Shown here: positions 17,627-26,068 of the stretch, piece after piece | Position numbering within the stretch: the stretch's first letter is position 1 | How the letters are laid out: the number at the start of each line of letters is the position of its first letter | DNA from: Cellulomonas composti | Lineage (GTDB): Bacteria > Actinomycetota > Actinomycetes > Actinomycetales > Cellulomonadaceae | Assembly: GCF_007990245.1 (NCBI RefSeq) | Contig: NZ_BJWG01000011.1 | Coordinates: 1-64,000, forward strand | DNA: 64,000 nucleotides | Direction: 5' to 3' | Made by a program: the position numbers and the translations under genes | The notes under the pieces: model-generated | What the model was told of the DNA's origin: nothing | The model's database searches: none | The model's input: only the letters and a program-made list of their open reading frames with translations

Positions 17627-18886
17627 GTGAAGTCCACCGCGGCACGTCAGGGCACCCTGCGCGAGCTCAACCTCGGCCTCGTGCTGCGGGAAGTCCTCGA
17701 TGCCGCTGCGACCCACGCCCCCTCACCGTCCCGCGCCGACGTCGCCGCCGCCACCGGACTGACCCGGGCGACCGTCTCCACGCTCGTCGACCGGCTCGTC
17801 GCCGGCGGGCTGCTCGCCGAGTGCGAGCCCGTCGCGACACAACGCGCAGGCCGTCCGGCGGTCCCCCTGGTCCCGGCCGGCGGCACGCTCGTCGCCCTCG
17901 GCGCCGAGGTCAACGTCGACTACCTCGGAGTGCGCGCACTGGACCTCGCCGGTCACGTGCTGGCCGAGCGCGTCGTCGAGGACGATCATCGCGACAGCGA
18001 TCCCGCACGCGTGCTGCGCGCGCTCGCGGCGGTCGCCGACGACGTGCTCGCGGAGACTGTGGGCGACCCGGTCGCGGCGACTGCGGGCGAGCCGGTCGCG
18101 CCGGGCGGCCCGCGCCGCGTCGTCGGCACCGCGCTCGCGCTGCCCGGGCTGGTCGCCCGCGACGCGGGGACGCTGCTGCTCGCGCCCAACCTCGGATGGC
18201 GCGAGGTCGACGTCGCGGGCGTGCTCGCCGACGCATCCGAGGTGTTCTCGGCCCACCCGCCGACCCTCGCCAACGAGGCCGATCTCGCGGCTCGGGCCGA
18301 GGCGCGCGCGCAGCGGCGCGAGGGTGCCGCGTCGTTCGTCTACGTCTCGGGCGAGATCGGCATCGGTGCGGCGCTCGTGCTCGAGGGTCGCGTCTTCGGT
18401 GGCCGGCACGGCTGGGCCGGCGAGCTCGGCCACACGCTCGTCGCGGACGGGCGTCCGCTCGAGCAGGTCGCAGGCCAGGACGCGATGGTGCGTGCCGCCG
18501 GGCTCGAGCGCGAGGCCGGCGTGGCGTCGCTGGTCGCCGCGCTCGCCGCGGGAGCGCCGGCCGCGCACGAGGCCGTCCGGGCAGCGGGGGAGGCGCTCGG
18601 CGCCGCGCTCGCGAACGTCGTGAACACGGTCGACGTGTCCGACGTCGTGCTCGGCGGCACGTACGCGCGGCTCGCCGAGCACCTCGTCGAACCCGTGCTC
18701 GCCGCGCTGCGGACCCACGTGCTGGCGGCACCGTGGGCGCCGCCGACGGTCGGTGTCGCGCGCGTCGGCGACATCCCCGCGCTGACGGGCGCGGCGCTGT
18801 CCGTCCTCGACCTCGTCATCGCGGACCCCTCCGCGTGGCTCGACGCGCCCGGCGCAGCGGCGGCGCTGCCTAGACTCGCGCCGTGA
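17627..18886 (+). CDS. ROK-family transcriptional regulator, probable xylose repressor
   Basis: A 419-aa regulator with an N-terminal winged helix-turn-helix (PSRADVAAATGLTRATVSTLVDRLVAGGLLAE, about residues 25-60) and a C-terminal ROK sugar-binding, kinase-like domain. The ROK signature is visible as GIGAALVLEGRVFGGRHGWAGELGHTLV near residues 245-272. The canonical ROK zinc CxCGxxGC motif is absent: after the GHT histidine the sequence reads VADGRPLEQVAGQDAM. Divergence from xylAB and overlapping promoters point to XylR-type repression relieved by xylose; the effector is inferred. The GTG is set by the leaderless promoter. Its stop overlaps the next gene by 4 nt. Confidence 0.85.
   Translation: MKSTAARQGTLRELNLGLVLREVLDAAATHAPSPSRADVAAATGLTRATVSTLVDRLVAGGLLAECEPVATQRAGRPAVPLVPAGGTLVALGAEVNVDYLGVRALDLAGHVLAERVVEDDHRDSDPARVLRALAAVADDVLAETVGDPVAATAGEPVAPGGPRRVVGTALALPGLVARDAGTLLLAPNLGWREVDVAGVLADASEVFSAHPPTLANEADLAARAEARAQRREGAASFVYVSGEIGIGAALVLEGRVFGGRHGWAGELGHTLVADGRPLEQVAGQDAMVRAAGLEREAGVASLVAALAAGAPAAHEAVRAAGEALGAALANVVNTVDVSDVVLGGTYARLAEHLVEPVLAALRTHVLAAPWAPPTVGVARVGDIPALTGAALSVLDLVIADPSAWLDAPGAAAALPRLAP
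18871..18876 (+). promoter_or_regulatory. Leaderless-type -10 inside the end of the ROK gene (TAGACT)
   Basis: TAGACT, then 6 nt, then GTG at 18883. The promoter lies in the last codons of the ROK coding sequence, so the lactonase can be expressed separately. Confidence 0.6.
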
Positions 18887-20079
18887 CCTCGCGCGAGCTG
18901 TGGATCGGCACCTATCCCGTCGCAGGTGCGGGCACCCCCGTCGGGCTCGGCGAGGGCGTGTGGGCGGTACGGCTCGACGACGAGACGGGCGCGCTGACCG
19001 CGGCCCGGCAGGTGGCCGAGCTCGCGTCGCCGTCGTTCCTCGCGCGGCGGCCGGGCGACCACGAGGCCGGCCGGCTCTACGCGGTCCTCGAGGATGCGCC
19101 GGGCCAGGTCGCGAGCCTGACGCCGACGGGCGCGGCGGCCGTTCCCGCGGGCGGTGACTACCCGTGCCACGTCGTCGCGACCGACCGCGCGCTGCTCGTC
19201 GCGAACTACGGCACGGGCACTCTCGCGGTGCACGCACTCGACGCCGACGGGGCGATCTGCACGCCGCCCGTCGTGCACGGGCACGTCGGCTCAGGGCCCG
19301 TGCTCGACCGGCAGGAGGGCCCGCACGCGCACTTCGTCGCGCTCGCGCCCGGGGGCCGGCACGTGCTCGTCGTCGACCTCGGCACGGACGAGATACGCCG
19401 CTACGACTGGGACGGCACCACGGCCACGCCCGCGGGGATCGCCGCCTCCTTCCCGCCCGGGACCGGCCCGCGGCACCTGGACTTCTCGGCCGACGGCCGG
19501 TTCGCGTACGTCGCGGGCGAGCTCGACGTCGCCGTGCACGTGCTCGCGTGGGACGAGGCCAGCGCGACAGGCACGCTCGTGCAGTCCGTCCCCGCGGTCG
19601 TCGAGCATGCGCGGCCCGACGACGAACGCGCCGTGCTCGGCCAGGGCGACGACCCCGTGCGCCACGGCGCGGGCGACCTCACCTCGCACCTCGAGCTCGC
19701 GGGCGACGAGGTGCTGGTCACGGTCCGCGGCGCCGACGTCCTGACCCGCTGGGACATCGGCCCCGACGGCCTGCTGACCGTGGGCCGCTCGCACGCCCTG
19801 GGTGGCCACTGGCCCCGCCACTTCGCGGTGGTCCCCACCCCCACCACCACCAGCGCCACCACCAGCCCCGTGCGCCAGTCCGACGCCGCGGCGCCAGGTC
19901 CTGCGGGCGCACCCGCGTCCGACCGGCACCCTCGCGCGTCGGTGCAGGGGTCGTCGGGCGGCGGGGGATGGGTCGTCGTCGCGCTCGAGCGGGAGGGGGC
20001 GCTCGTCGTGCTCGACTCCGACGGCACCGTCGTCTCGAGGGTGAGCCTGCCGTCGCCGACCTGCGTGCTGCCGGTCTGA
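18883..20079 (+). CDS. Lactonase-family seven-bladed beta-propeller protein (6-phosphogluconolactonase-like)
   Basis: A 398-aa protein of the YbhE/Pgl lactonase family, which hydrolyse 6-phosphogluconolactone or related sugar lactones. Family repeats are visible: [11 protein letters not shown] at the start, [23 protein letters not shown] near residue 100, [26 protein letters not shown] near 145, [21 protein letters not shown] near 195 and HWPRHFAV near 310. A low-complexity Thr/Ser/Ala/Pro loop (about 318-360) interrupts the last blades. It follows the xylose regulator, so a sugar-lactone substrate is plausible but unproven. Cytosolic: no signal peptide. Confidence 0.8.
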   Translation: MTSRELWIGTYPVAGAGTPVGLGEGVWAVRLDDETGALTAARQVAELASPSFLARRPGDHEAGRLYAVLEDAPGQVASLTPTGAAAVPAGGDYPCHVVATDRALLVANYGTGTLAVHALDADGAICTPPVVHGHVGSGPVLDRQEGPHAHFVALAPGGRHVLVVDLGTDEIRRYDWDGTTATPAGIAASFPPGTGPRHLDFSADGRFAYVAGELDVAVHVLAWDEASATGTLVQSVPAVVEHARPDDERAVLGQGDDPVRHGAGDLTSHLELAGDEVLVTVRGADVLTRWDIGPDGLLTVGRSHALGGHWPRHFAVVPTPTTTSATTSPVRQSDAAAPGPAGAPASDRHPRASVQGSSGGGGWVVVALEREGALVVLDSDGTVVSRVSLPSPTCVLPV

Positions 20080-20090
20080 CTGCCGTGGGG

Positions 20091-20096
20091 GACAAT
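20091..20096 (+). promoter_or_regulatory. Candidate -10 of mshA (GACAAT)
   Basis: GACAAT lies about 38 nt before the mshA ATG, which would give a leader of roughly 32 nt with CGGAGC as ribosome binding site. No clear -35 was seen. Confidence 0.4.
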
Positions 20097-20134
20097 GGCC
20101 GCGTCCCGGATCCCGAGCCCCTCGGAGCGCGCGC

Positions 20135-21496
20135 ATGAGTGCACCGCGAATCGCGATGCTGTCGGTGCACACCTCCCCGCTCGACCAGCCCGGCACGGGC
20201 GACGCCGGTGGCATGAACGTCTACGTCCTCGAGCTGTCGAGGGCCCTGGCCGCCCGCGGGGCGCGGGTCGAGATCTTCACGCGCGCCACCTCGTCGGACC
20301 TGCCCGAGACGATGGCGCTGCCCGGTGTCGACCACGACGGGACCCCGCTGGACCCCGCGCTCGACAAGGCGCGCGTGCGCGAGGTGCTCACGGCCACCGA
20401 CGTGCCCGCCGGCGTGACGCCGCCGATCCTCGTCCACCACGTGCCCGCGGGTCCGTTCGAGCGACTCGACAAGAACGACCTGCCCGGCGTGCTGTGCGGC
20501 ATGGCCGCCGGGCTCCTGCGCTGGGAGGCCGCGCGCCGGCCGGGCTGGTACGACGTCGTGCACTCGCACTACTGGCTGTCCGGCCAGGTCGGGCGGATCG
20601 CCGCCGACCGGTGGGAGGTGCCGCTGGTGCACAGCGCGCACACGCTCGCCAAGGTGAAGAACGCGTCGCTCGCCGACGGTGACGCGCCCGAGCCGCCCGC
20701 GCGCGTGCTCGGCGAGGAGCAGGTGGTCGCCGAGTCGGACGCCCTGGTCGCGTCCACGCCGGCCGAGGCCGCCGAGCTCGTCGAGCTGTACGGGGCCGAC
20801 CCGGCCCGCGTGCACGTCGTCGAACCCGGCGTGGATCTCGAGCGGTTCGCACCGATGGTCGCCGGGCTGCACCGGAGTCCCGACGAGCAGCGCGCCGAGG
20901 CCCGTCGCGCGCTGGGGTTGCCGACCGGTGGCGAGATCGTCCTGTTCGCCGGCCGCGTGCAGGCGCTCAAGGCGCCCGACGTGCTCGTGCGCGCGCTCGG
21001 CGTGCTGCGCGCGACCGGTCGGCCCGTGCCGGTGCTCGTCGTGCTCGGCGGCCCGAGCGGCCGCTCGACCGCGGTGCGTGAGCTGCAGGCGCTCGCGGCG
21101 GTCACGGGGGTCGCCGACCGCGTCGTCGTCCGCCCGCCCGCCGCGCGCGACGAGCTCGCGACCTGGTACCACGCCGCCGACGTCGTCGCGATGCCGTCGC
21201 GGTCCGAGTCGTTCGGCCTGGTCGCCGCGGAGGCGCAGGCGGCCGGGGTGCCGGTGGTCGCGGCCGCTGTCGGCGGGCTGCGCACGATCGTCGACGACGG
21301 CGTGACCGGACTGCTGGTGCGGGGGCACGACCCGCGGCGGTGGGCGGACGCGCTGTCAGGTCTGCTGGCCGATCGTGAGCGGCTCGCGGCGTTCGGAGCC
21401 GCTGCCCGTGGCTCGGCGGAGCGGTTCGGCTGGGACGCCGCCGCCGAGCAGCTGCTCAAGGTCTACGAGGTGGCCCGGGAGCACGGCCCGCGCTGA
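20135..21496 (+). CDS. mshA: D-inositol-3-phosphate glycosyltransferase (mycothiol synthesis)
   Basis: Transfers GlcNAc from UDP-GlcNAc to 1L-inositol-1-phosphate, the first step of mycothiol, the main low-molecular-weight thiol of actinobacteria. It is 453 aa, GT4 family: N-terminal [35 protein letters not shown] near residue 148, [12 protein letters not shown] near 168, [12 protein letters not shown] near 230, [18 protein letters not shown] near 270 and the nucleotide-sugar site [24 protein letters not shown] near 352. The N-terminal signature distinguishes MshA from other GT4 enzymes. It is the best taxonomic marker in the window. gpmA follows but has its own promoter-like element. Confidence 0.93.
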   Translation: MSAPRIAMLSVHTSPLDQPGTGDAGGMNVYVLELSRALAARGARVEIFTRATSSDLPETMALPGVDHDGTPLDPALDKARVREVLTATDVPAGVTPPILVHHVPAGPFERLDKNDLPGVLCGMAAGLLRWEAARRPGWYDVVHSHYWLSGQVGRIAADRWEVPLVHSAHTLAKVKNASLADGDAPEPPARVLGEEQVVAESDALVASTPAEAAELVELYGADPARVHVVEPGVDLERFAPMVAGLHRSPDEQRAEARRALGLPTGGEIVLFAGRVQALKAPDVLVRALGVLRATGRPVPVLVVLGGPSGRSTAVRELQALAAVTGVADRVVVRPPAARDELATWYHAADVVAMPSRSESFGLVAAEAQAAGVPVVAAAVGGLRTIVDDGVTGLLVRGHDPRRWADALSGLLADRERLAAFGAAARGSAERFGWDAAAEQLLKVYEVAREHGPR

Positions 21497-21580
21497 CTCG
21501 TCGGACGCGTGCCGGTGAGAGCACGGGCGGGGCGACGGCCGCGGGACGGACGTCCCTGCGCCACCCGCGCGCGACTGCGG

Positions 21581-21586
21581 CAGGAT
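21581..21586 (+). promoter_or_regulatory. Possible leaderless-type -10 of gpmA (CAGGAT)
   Basis: CAGGAT is 6 nt before the gpmA ATG, and no ribosome binding site is visible. The hexamer is a weak match (C for T at position 1), but the spacing equals that of the stronger cases here. Confidence 0.45.
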
Positions 21587-21592
21587 GGGCAC

Positions 21593-22330
21593 ATGACGTA
21601 CACCCTGGTCCTGCTCCGCCACGGCGAGAGTGAGTGGAACGCGAAGAACCTGTTCACCGGCTGGGTCGACGTGGCCCTCTCCGAGAAGGGCGTCGAGGAG
21701 GCCAAGCGCGGCGGCACGCTCCTCAAGGACGCCGGCATCCTGCCCGACGTCGTGCACACGTCCCTGCTGCGCCGTGCGATCACCACCGCGAACCTGGCGC
21801 TCGACGGCGCCGAGCGGCACTGGATCCCCGTGAAGCGGTCGTGGCGGCTCAACGAGCGGCACTACGGCGCCCTGCAGGGCAAGGACAAGAAGCAGACGCT
21901 CGACGAGTTCGGCGAGGAGCAGTTCATGCTCTGGCGTCGCTCGTACGACGTCCCGCCGCCCGCGATCGAGCCGGGCAGCGAGTTCTCGCAGGACGCGGAC
22001 CCGCGCTACGCGGGTGAGCCCGTCGTCCTGACCGAGTGCCTCAAGGACGTGCTCGTCCGCGAGCTGCCCTACTGGGAGTCCGCGATCGTCCCGGACCTGC
22101 AGGCCGGCAAGGTCGTCCTGGTCGCGGCGCACGGCAACTCCATCCGCGCGCTCGTGAAGTACCTCGACGACATCAGCGACGAGACCATCTCCGGGCTCAA
22201 CATCCCGACCGGCATCCCGCTTGTCTACGAGCTCGACGAGAACTTCAAGCCGGTCGTGGCCGGCGGCACCTACCTCGACCCGAGCGCGGCCGAGGCCGCG
22301 ATCGCAGCGGTCGCCAACCAGGGCCGCTGA
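21593..22330 (+). CDS. gpmA: 2,3-bisphosphoglycerate-dependent phosphoglycerate mutase
   Basis: Interconverts 3- and 2-phosphoglycerate in glycolysis and gluconeogenesis. It is 245 aa, histidine phosphatase superfamily: catalytic [18 protein letters not shown] (His10), the proton-donor region [14 protein letters not shown] near residue 88 and the second catalytic His in [15 protein letters not shown] near 180. It ends with the usual [15 protein letters not shown] segment. The ATG at 21593 starts exactly where family members do. A strong hairpin follows, converging on phoU. Confidence 0.96.
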   Translation: MTYTLVLLRHGESEWNAKNLFTGWVDVALSEKGVEEAKRGGTLLKDAGILPDVVHTSLLRRAITTANLALDGAERHWIPVKRSWRLNERHYGALQGKDKKQTLDEFGEEQFMLWRRSYDVPPPAIEPGSEFSQDADPRYAGEPVVLTECLKDVLVRELPYWESAIVPDLQAGKVVLVAAHGNSIRALVKYLDDISDETISGLNIPTGIPLVYELDENFKPVVAGGTYLDPSAAEAAIAAVANQGR

Positions 22331-22346
22331 CCCGCACGCGACGAAC

Positions 22347-22380
22347 GACGAAGGGGGCCGCCGTGGCGGCCCCCTTCGTC
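22347..22380. terminator. Terminator between convergent gpmA and phoU
   Basis: Perfect 16-bp inverted repeat, GACGAAGGGGGCCGCC (22347-22362) and GGCGGCCCCCTTCGTC (22365-22380), separated by 2 nt; in RNA the inner pairs open to form the loop. It lies 17 nt after the gpmA stop and 14 nt before the phoU stop. Confidence 0.85.
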
Positions 22381-22393
22381 ATGTCCTCGTCGG

Positions 22394-23059
22394 TCAGCCC
22401 TTGGCCGCGGGCTCGGCCGAGGCCATGGCGCCGGTGACGAGGTAGGTCACACGCTTGGCGATGCTCACGCCGTGGTCGCCGAAGCGCTCGTAGTACCGGC
22501 CGAGCAGCGTGACGTCGACGGTCTCCTGGATCGAGCCCGTCCACCCGCCGCCGAGCAGCACGGTGAACGTGTTCTCGTGCAGCTCGTCGAGCGTGTCGTC
22601 GTCCTGCTCCACGGCCGCGGCGATCGCCAGGTCGCGCGTGCCGAGCAGCGTCGTGGTGCGACGCGCGACGCGCACCGCGGCATCGTGCATCTCGGTGAAC
22701 GTGCTCGCCAGCGGATCGGGGATCGCGTGGCCCGGGTAGCGGCCGCGCGCGACCTGTGCGATGTGCCGCGCGAGGTCGCCCATCCGCTCGAGGGTCGCGC
22801 TCATGCGCAGCGCCGAGACGACGACGCGCAGGTCGGTGGCGACCGGCTGCTGCTGTGCCAGGAGCAGGATGCAACGCTCGTCGAGGTCGCGCTCCATGGC
22901 GTCGATCCCGAGGTCGTCCATGATGACCGACTCGGCCCGCGGCAGGTCGGCGGTCAGCAGCGCTACCCCGGCGTCGGTGATGGCGCGCTCGACCCGAGCT
23001 GCCATGGCGACCAGGTCCTCGCCGAGCTGGGCGAGCTCGGCGTCGAAGATGTCCCGCAT
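22394..23059 (-). CDS. phoU: Phosphate signalling regulator PhoU
   Basis: A 221-aa all-helical protein with two three-helix PhoU repeats. It relays the state of the Pst transporter to the histidine kinase and so represses the Pho response when phosphate is plentiful. Signature stretches: MRDIFDAELAQLGEDLVAMAARVERAI at the N-terminus, LDERCILLLAQQQPVATDLRVVVSALRMSATLERMGDLARHIAQ in repeat 1 and YYERFGDHGVSIAKRVTYLVTG at the end. The ATG at 23059 follows GGAAGGGA. It is transcribed away from senX3-regX3, about 1.7 kb distant, and its upstream region has the same GTTCACC repeats as senX3 and pstS. Confidence 0.95.
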   Translation of the reverse strand: MRDIFDAELAQLGEDLVAMAARVERAITDAGVALLTADLPRAESVIMDDLGIDAMERDLDERCILLLAQQQPVATDLRVVVSALRMSATLERMGDLARHIAQVARGRYPGHAIPDPLASTFTEMHDAAVRVARRTTTLLGTRDLAIAAAVEQDDDTLDELHENTFTVLLGGGWTGSIQETVDVTLLGRYYERFGDHGVSIAKRVTYLVTGAMASAEPAAKG

Positions 23060-23129
23060 CGATGTCCCTTCCTGCGGTGCCGCGCCGAGGCCGGGGATGG
23101 CCACGCGCGCCGCCACCATCGCACCACCA

Positions 23130-23170
23130 GGTGAACGCGCGGGCGACCGCAGGTGAACGGACAGGTGAAC
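23130..23170 (-). promoter_or_regulatory. PHO-box-like direct repeats upstream of phoU
   Basis: Read on the minus strand, three exact GTTCACC copies occur (plus-strand GGTGAAC at 23130, 23152 and 23164), with a degenerate GGGCGAC at 23141 filling the expected 11-bp phase between the first two. Direct 11-bp GTTCACC-type repeats are the known PhoP/RegX3 recognition pattern in actinobacteria. They lie about 70 nt upstream of phoU. Confidence 0.75.
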
Positions 23171-23259
23171 GCAGGCCGACGATCGACGTGCCGGGTCACT
23201 GCACGGGGCACTGCACGGGTCCCGACCCGGGCCGCCACCCGGACGTCGGCGGCGGGCGC

Positions 23260-23265
23260 TAGTGT
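23260..23265 (+). promoter_or_regulatory. Candidate -10 for the DUF7144 operon (TAGTGT)
   Basis: TAGTGT fits TANNNT and would start a transcript near 23272, giving a leader of about 70 nt that contains the GAAGGAGG ribosome site of the first gene. A short CCTGCC/GGCAGG hairpin lies in the leader. Confidence 0.5.
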
Positions 23266-23344
23266 CGGCCGTGTCCTGCCCGCGAGAGGCAGGCCGGCAG
23301 ACGTCGTCGTCGGCGCAGCGCCGACGCATGAAGGAGGCAACAAG

Positions 23345-23749
23345 ATGTCGCAGCGGGTCACGGGCTGGGTCGGTTGGGTGTGGTTCTGCGCGTTCGCTCT
23401 GCTGACCATCGGCCTGTTCAACGTCATCTCCGGGCTCATCGCCGTGTTCAACGACGACAAGGTGCTGGGCTGGAGCGGGACCCAGGGTGCTTTCGTCCTG
23501 GACATCTCGACGTGGGGCTGGGTGCACCTGGCGCTCGGCGCACTGCTGACGCTCACCGGGTTCGCGCTGTTCGGTGCGGCCGGCTGGGCGCGCATCGTGG
23601 CGGTCGTGCTCGTCGTGATCAACCTGGTGTGGCAGTTCGTCTGGCTGCCCGTCACGCCGTGGTGGTCGCTCGCGTCGATCGTGCTCGGCGGCTTCGTGCT
23701 CTGGGCGCTCACCGTCCACGGTGACGAGGTCGAGCGCGCCGTCAGCTGA
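23345..23749 (+). CDS. Four-helix membrane protein (DUF7144-like)
   Basis: A 134-aa integral membrane protein with four hydrophobic helices (about residues 8-35, 58-80, 83-102 and 106-127) and several Trp residues at helix ends (GWVGWVWFCAFALL, WQFVWLPVTPWWSLASIVLGG). It resembles the DUF7144 family of actinobacterial membrane proteins; function unknown. The ATG has a strong GAAGGAGG about 8 nt upstream. It is first of three small same-strand genes (spacings 46 and 50 nt) between phoU and senX3. Confidence 0.75.
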   Translation: MSQRVTGWVGWVWFCAFALLTIGLFNVISGLIAVFNDDKVLGWSGTQGAFVLDISTWGWVHLALGALLTLTGFALFGAAGWARIVAVVLVVINLVWQFVWLPVTPWWSLASIVLGGFVLWALTVHGDEVERAVS

Positions 23750-23795
23750 GCCGAGGCGCGCGCACCGCAGGTTCGACGAGAGGAGGATGACGGGC

Positions 23796-24233
23796 ATGGC
23801 GAACACCTTCGGTCCGATCGAGCTCGTGGCATTCGAGTTCCCGGACGACCGCATCCCGCAGGACGTCAAGAGCGAGCTGCTCGCGCTGGTCGCGTCCCAG
23901 CAGGTCAGGATCATCGACCTCGTCGTGGTCCGCCGTCCCGAGGTCGGCGAGGTCGAGGTCATCGAGGTGCACGAGCTCGACGACGACCTCGTCATCACCG
24001 ACGTCGAGCTGAGCGGGTCCGGGCTGACCGGCCAGGAGGACATCGACGAGATCGCCGACGGGCTGCCGCCGGGGACCTCGGCGCTCGTGATGGTCATCGA
24101 GCACGTCTGGTCGATGGGTCTGGTCGGCGCGGTGCGTGACGCGGGCGGCTTCGTGCTCGCCGCCGAGCGCATCCCCGCCGAGGTCGTCGAGGCCCTCCTC
24201 GAGCTCGCGTCCGACGAGGACACCGGCGCCTGA
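23796..24233 (+). CDS. DUF6325-like soluble protein
   Basis: A 145-aa acidic protein beginning MANTFGPIELVAFEFPDDRIP. It matches the pattern of DUF6325 proteins, annotated in actinobacteria as small conserved proteins of unknown function often encoded next to a SHOCT-domain protein, as here. No signal peptide or membrane helix is seen. The ATG at 23796 lies 9 nt after AGGAGG; an ATG at 23787 directly abuts that ribosome site and is less likely to be used. Confidence 0.7.
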   Translation: MANTFGPIELVAFEFPDDRIPQDVKSELLALVASQQVRIIDLVVVRRPEVGEVEVIEVHELDDDLVITDVELSGSGLTGQEDIDEIADGLPPGTSALVMVIEHVWSMGLVGAVRDAGGFVLAAERIPAEVVEALLELASDEDTGA

Positions 24234-24283
24234 CGGCGCGGGTCGTCCGTCCACCACACCCACCCGAGTCGAGGAGAACCACC

Positions 24284-24634
24284 ATGCCTCTCGTCCGTCG
24301 CATCGGCCGTCCCGGCCTGGTCGGCACCGCCGCCCGCACGGCCGTCATCGCCGGCACGGCCTCGGCCACCGCCGGCGCCGTCCAGCGCCGCCAGTCGCAG
24401 AGGGCCGCGGCCAGCTACGAGGAGCAGCAGGCTGCCGCCGCCGAGCAGCAGCGCCAGCTCGAGGAGGCCGCCCGCCAGGCGGTCGCCGCCCAGAGCGCCG
24501 CCGCACCGCCGGCTCCCGCGCCCGCCGCGGGTGACGACATGATGGTCAAGCTGCAGCAGCTCGCCGCGCTCCACCAGCAGGGCATCCTGTCCGACGACGA
24601 GTTCACGGCGGCGAAGGCCAAGGTCCTGAGCTGA
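24284..24634 (+). CDS. SHOCT-domain protein
   Basis: A 116-aa protein with a basic N-terminus and a short weakly hydrophobic stretch, a Gln/Ala/Glu-rich coiled coil (about residues 36-75, SYEEQQAAAAEQQRQLEEAA), a Pro/Ala linker and a C-terminal SHOCT domain (MMVKLQQLAALHQQGILSDDEFTAAKAKVLS). SHOCT domains are short oligomerisation modules found at the ends of many membrane or secreted proteins. CGAGGAGAA precedes the ATG. It probably acts with the DUF6325 protein encoded 50 nt upstream; the process is unknown. Confidence 0.8.
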   Translation: MPLVRRIGRPGLVGTAARTAVIAGTASATAGAVQRRQSQRAAASYEEQQAAAAEQQRQLEEAARQAVAAQSAAAPPAPAPAAGDDMMVKLQQLAALHQQGILSDDEFTAAKAKVLS

Positions 24635-24712
24635 TCACGACGTTCACCGCGTGGAGCTTCGGCTGACGGTCGTCGTCGAACACCTGGCCGTCGGCTCTTC
24701 GGTCGGGTGCCG

Positions 24713-24730
24713 GGTGAACGTCAGATGAAC
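24713..24730 (+). promoter_or_regulatory. PHO-box-like direct repeat upstream of senX3
   Basis: GGTGAAC at 24713-24719 and GATGAAC at 24724-24730 are exactly 11 bp apart, about 60 nt upstream of the senX3 -10. They carry the same heptamer as the phoU repeats, indicating autoregulation of the two-component operon. Confidence 0.65.
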
Positions 24731-24790
24731 GGTGCGCCAAAGTGTGGCCGTCCGCGCCGTCGCGCGCGCTCGCTCGTGCCGCACGCGCTC

Positions 24791-24796
24791 TAGGGT
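24791..24796 (+). promoter_or_regulatory. Leaderless-type -10 of senX3-regX3 (TAGGGT)
   Basis: TAGGGT is followed by GGCGCT (6 nt) and GTG at 24803, and no ribosome binding site is present. Confidence 0.65.
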
Positions 24797-24802
24797 GGCG
24801 CT

Positions 24803-26068
24803 GTGGACGGGAACAGCGGCTGGCTCCTGCTGCTGGCTGGCGCCCTCGGGATGCTCGTCGGCGGCGCTGCCGTCGCGGCGTTCCTGTGGAGCGAGCGCAG
24901 CCAGCGCGCGGTTCCCGCGACCCCCGCACCCGAGCTCGACGAAGGGCTCGTGCGCACGCTGTCGGTGCTGCGGTCGGCTGCGGTCGTGCTGGACGACGAG
25001 GACCGGGTCGTGCGCGCGAGCGCACCGGCCTACGCGCTCGGGCTCGTGCGCGACGGGCGGATCGGGCCCGCCTCGGTCCGGGAGCTGGTCGCCGAGGTCC
25101 GGCGCGACGGCGTCATCCGCGACGAGGAGCTCGAGCTCCCGCGCGGCCCCGACGGACCGGGCGTCCTGCTGGTGCAGATCCGCGTCGCGTACGTGAGCGC
25201 GCGACACGTCGTCGTGCTCGCGGAGGACCGCACGCAGGCGCGGCGGCTCGAGGCGATCCGCCGCGACTTCGTGGTCAACGTGTCGCACGAGCTCAAGACG
25301 CCGGTGGGCGCGCTGTCGCTGCTCGCCGAGACGGTGCAGGACGCGGCGGACGACCCGGAGGCGGTGCGGCGGTTCGCCGGACGCATGCAGGCCGAGGCGC
25401 AGCGGCTGTCCGCGCTCGTGCAGGAGATCATCGAGCTCTCGCGGCTGCAGGTCGCGGGCGCCCTCGGCACTCTCACGCTCGTCGACCTCGACGGCGTGCT
25501 CGCCGAGGCGGTCGACCGTGCGGGCACGACGGCCGCCGCCAAGCGCGTGCGCCTCGAGATCGGCGGCACGCACGGACTCGAGGTCTTCGGCAACCACGAC
25601 CTGCTCGTCACCGCGGTCCGCAACCTCGTCGACAACGCGGTCGCGTACTCCGGCGAGGCGACGCGCGTGGGCGTCGGGGTCCGGGAGAGCGGCGACTTCG
25701 TCGAGATCGCGGTCGTCGACCAGGGTGTCGGGATCTCGCCGTCGGACCAGGAGCGCGTGTTCGAGCGGTTCTACCGCGTCGACCGGGCGCGCTCGCGGGA
25801 GACGGGCGGCACCGGCCTGGGCCTGTCCATCGTCAAGCACGTCGCGGCCGACCACGGCGGTGACGTCACGGTGTGGTCCCAGCCCGGACGAGGCTCGACC
25901 TTCACGCTGCGGCTGCCGCGCGTGCCGGTCCCGCCGCCGGGGCCCATCGGCATCCCGACCACGACGGCCGGGCACCCGCCGGCCGCCCCCACCAGCACGT
26001 CCGGACCGGCCGCGAGGTCGGACGGGCGCGACTCCCGAGGAGCAAGTGTGCATCGGAGCGCGTCGTGA
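24803..26068 (+). CDS. senX3: Sensor histidine kinase SenX3 (phosphate sensing)
   Basis: A 421-aa membrane kinase. It has one N-terminal helix (WLLLLAGALGMLVGGAAVAAFLW, about residues 7-29), a PAS-like cytosolic domain to about 150, then the dimerisation/phosphoacceptor box FVVNVSHELKTPVGALSLLAE with the phosphorylated His near residue 162. The ATPase core contains N (NLVDNAVAYSGEA), G1 (VVDQGVGI), F (VFERFYRV) and G2 (GGTGLGLSIVKHVA) boxes. A Pro-rich tail follows. It phosphorylates RegX3 when phosphate is scarce. The absence of a large external sensor domain fits SenX3/PhoR kinases, which read Pst-PhoU status. It overlaps regX3 by 4 nt. Confidence 0.93.
   Translation: MDGNSGWLLLLAGALGMLVGGAAVAAFLWSERSQRAVPATPAPELDEGLVRTLSVLRSAAVVLDDEDRVVRASAPAYALGLVRDGRIGPASVRELVAEVRRDGVIRDEELELPRGPDGPGVLLVQIRVAYVSARHVVVLAEDRTQARRLEAIRRDFVVNVSHELKTPVGALSLLAETVQDAADDPEAVRRFAGRMQAEAQRLSALVQEIIELSRLQVAGALGTLTLVDLDGVLAEAVDRAGTTAAAKRVRLEIGGTHGLEVFGNHDLLVTAVRNLVDNAVAYSGEATRVGVGVRESGDFVEIAVVDQGVGISPSDQERVFERFYRVDRARSRETGGTGLGLSIVKHVAADHGGDVTVWSQPGRGSTFTLRLPRVPVPPPGPIGIPTTTAGHPPAAPTSTSGPAARSDGRDSRGASVHRSAS

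Noticed and set aside
23271-23344. GTG at 23271 as a leaderless leader peptide before the DUF7144 gene
   Set aside because: Its spacing to TAGTGT is 5 nt rather than the constant 6-7 nt, and its reading has no coding bias; a plain leader with a good ribosome site explains the region.
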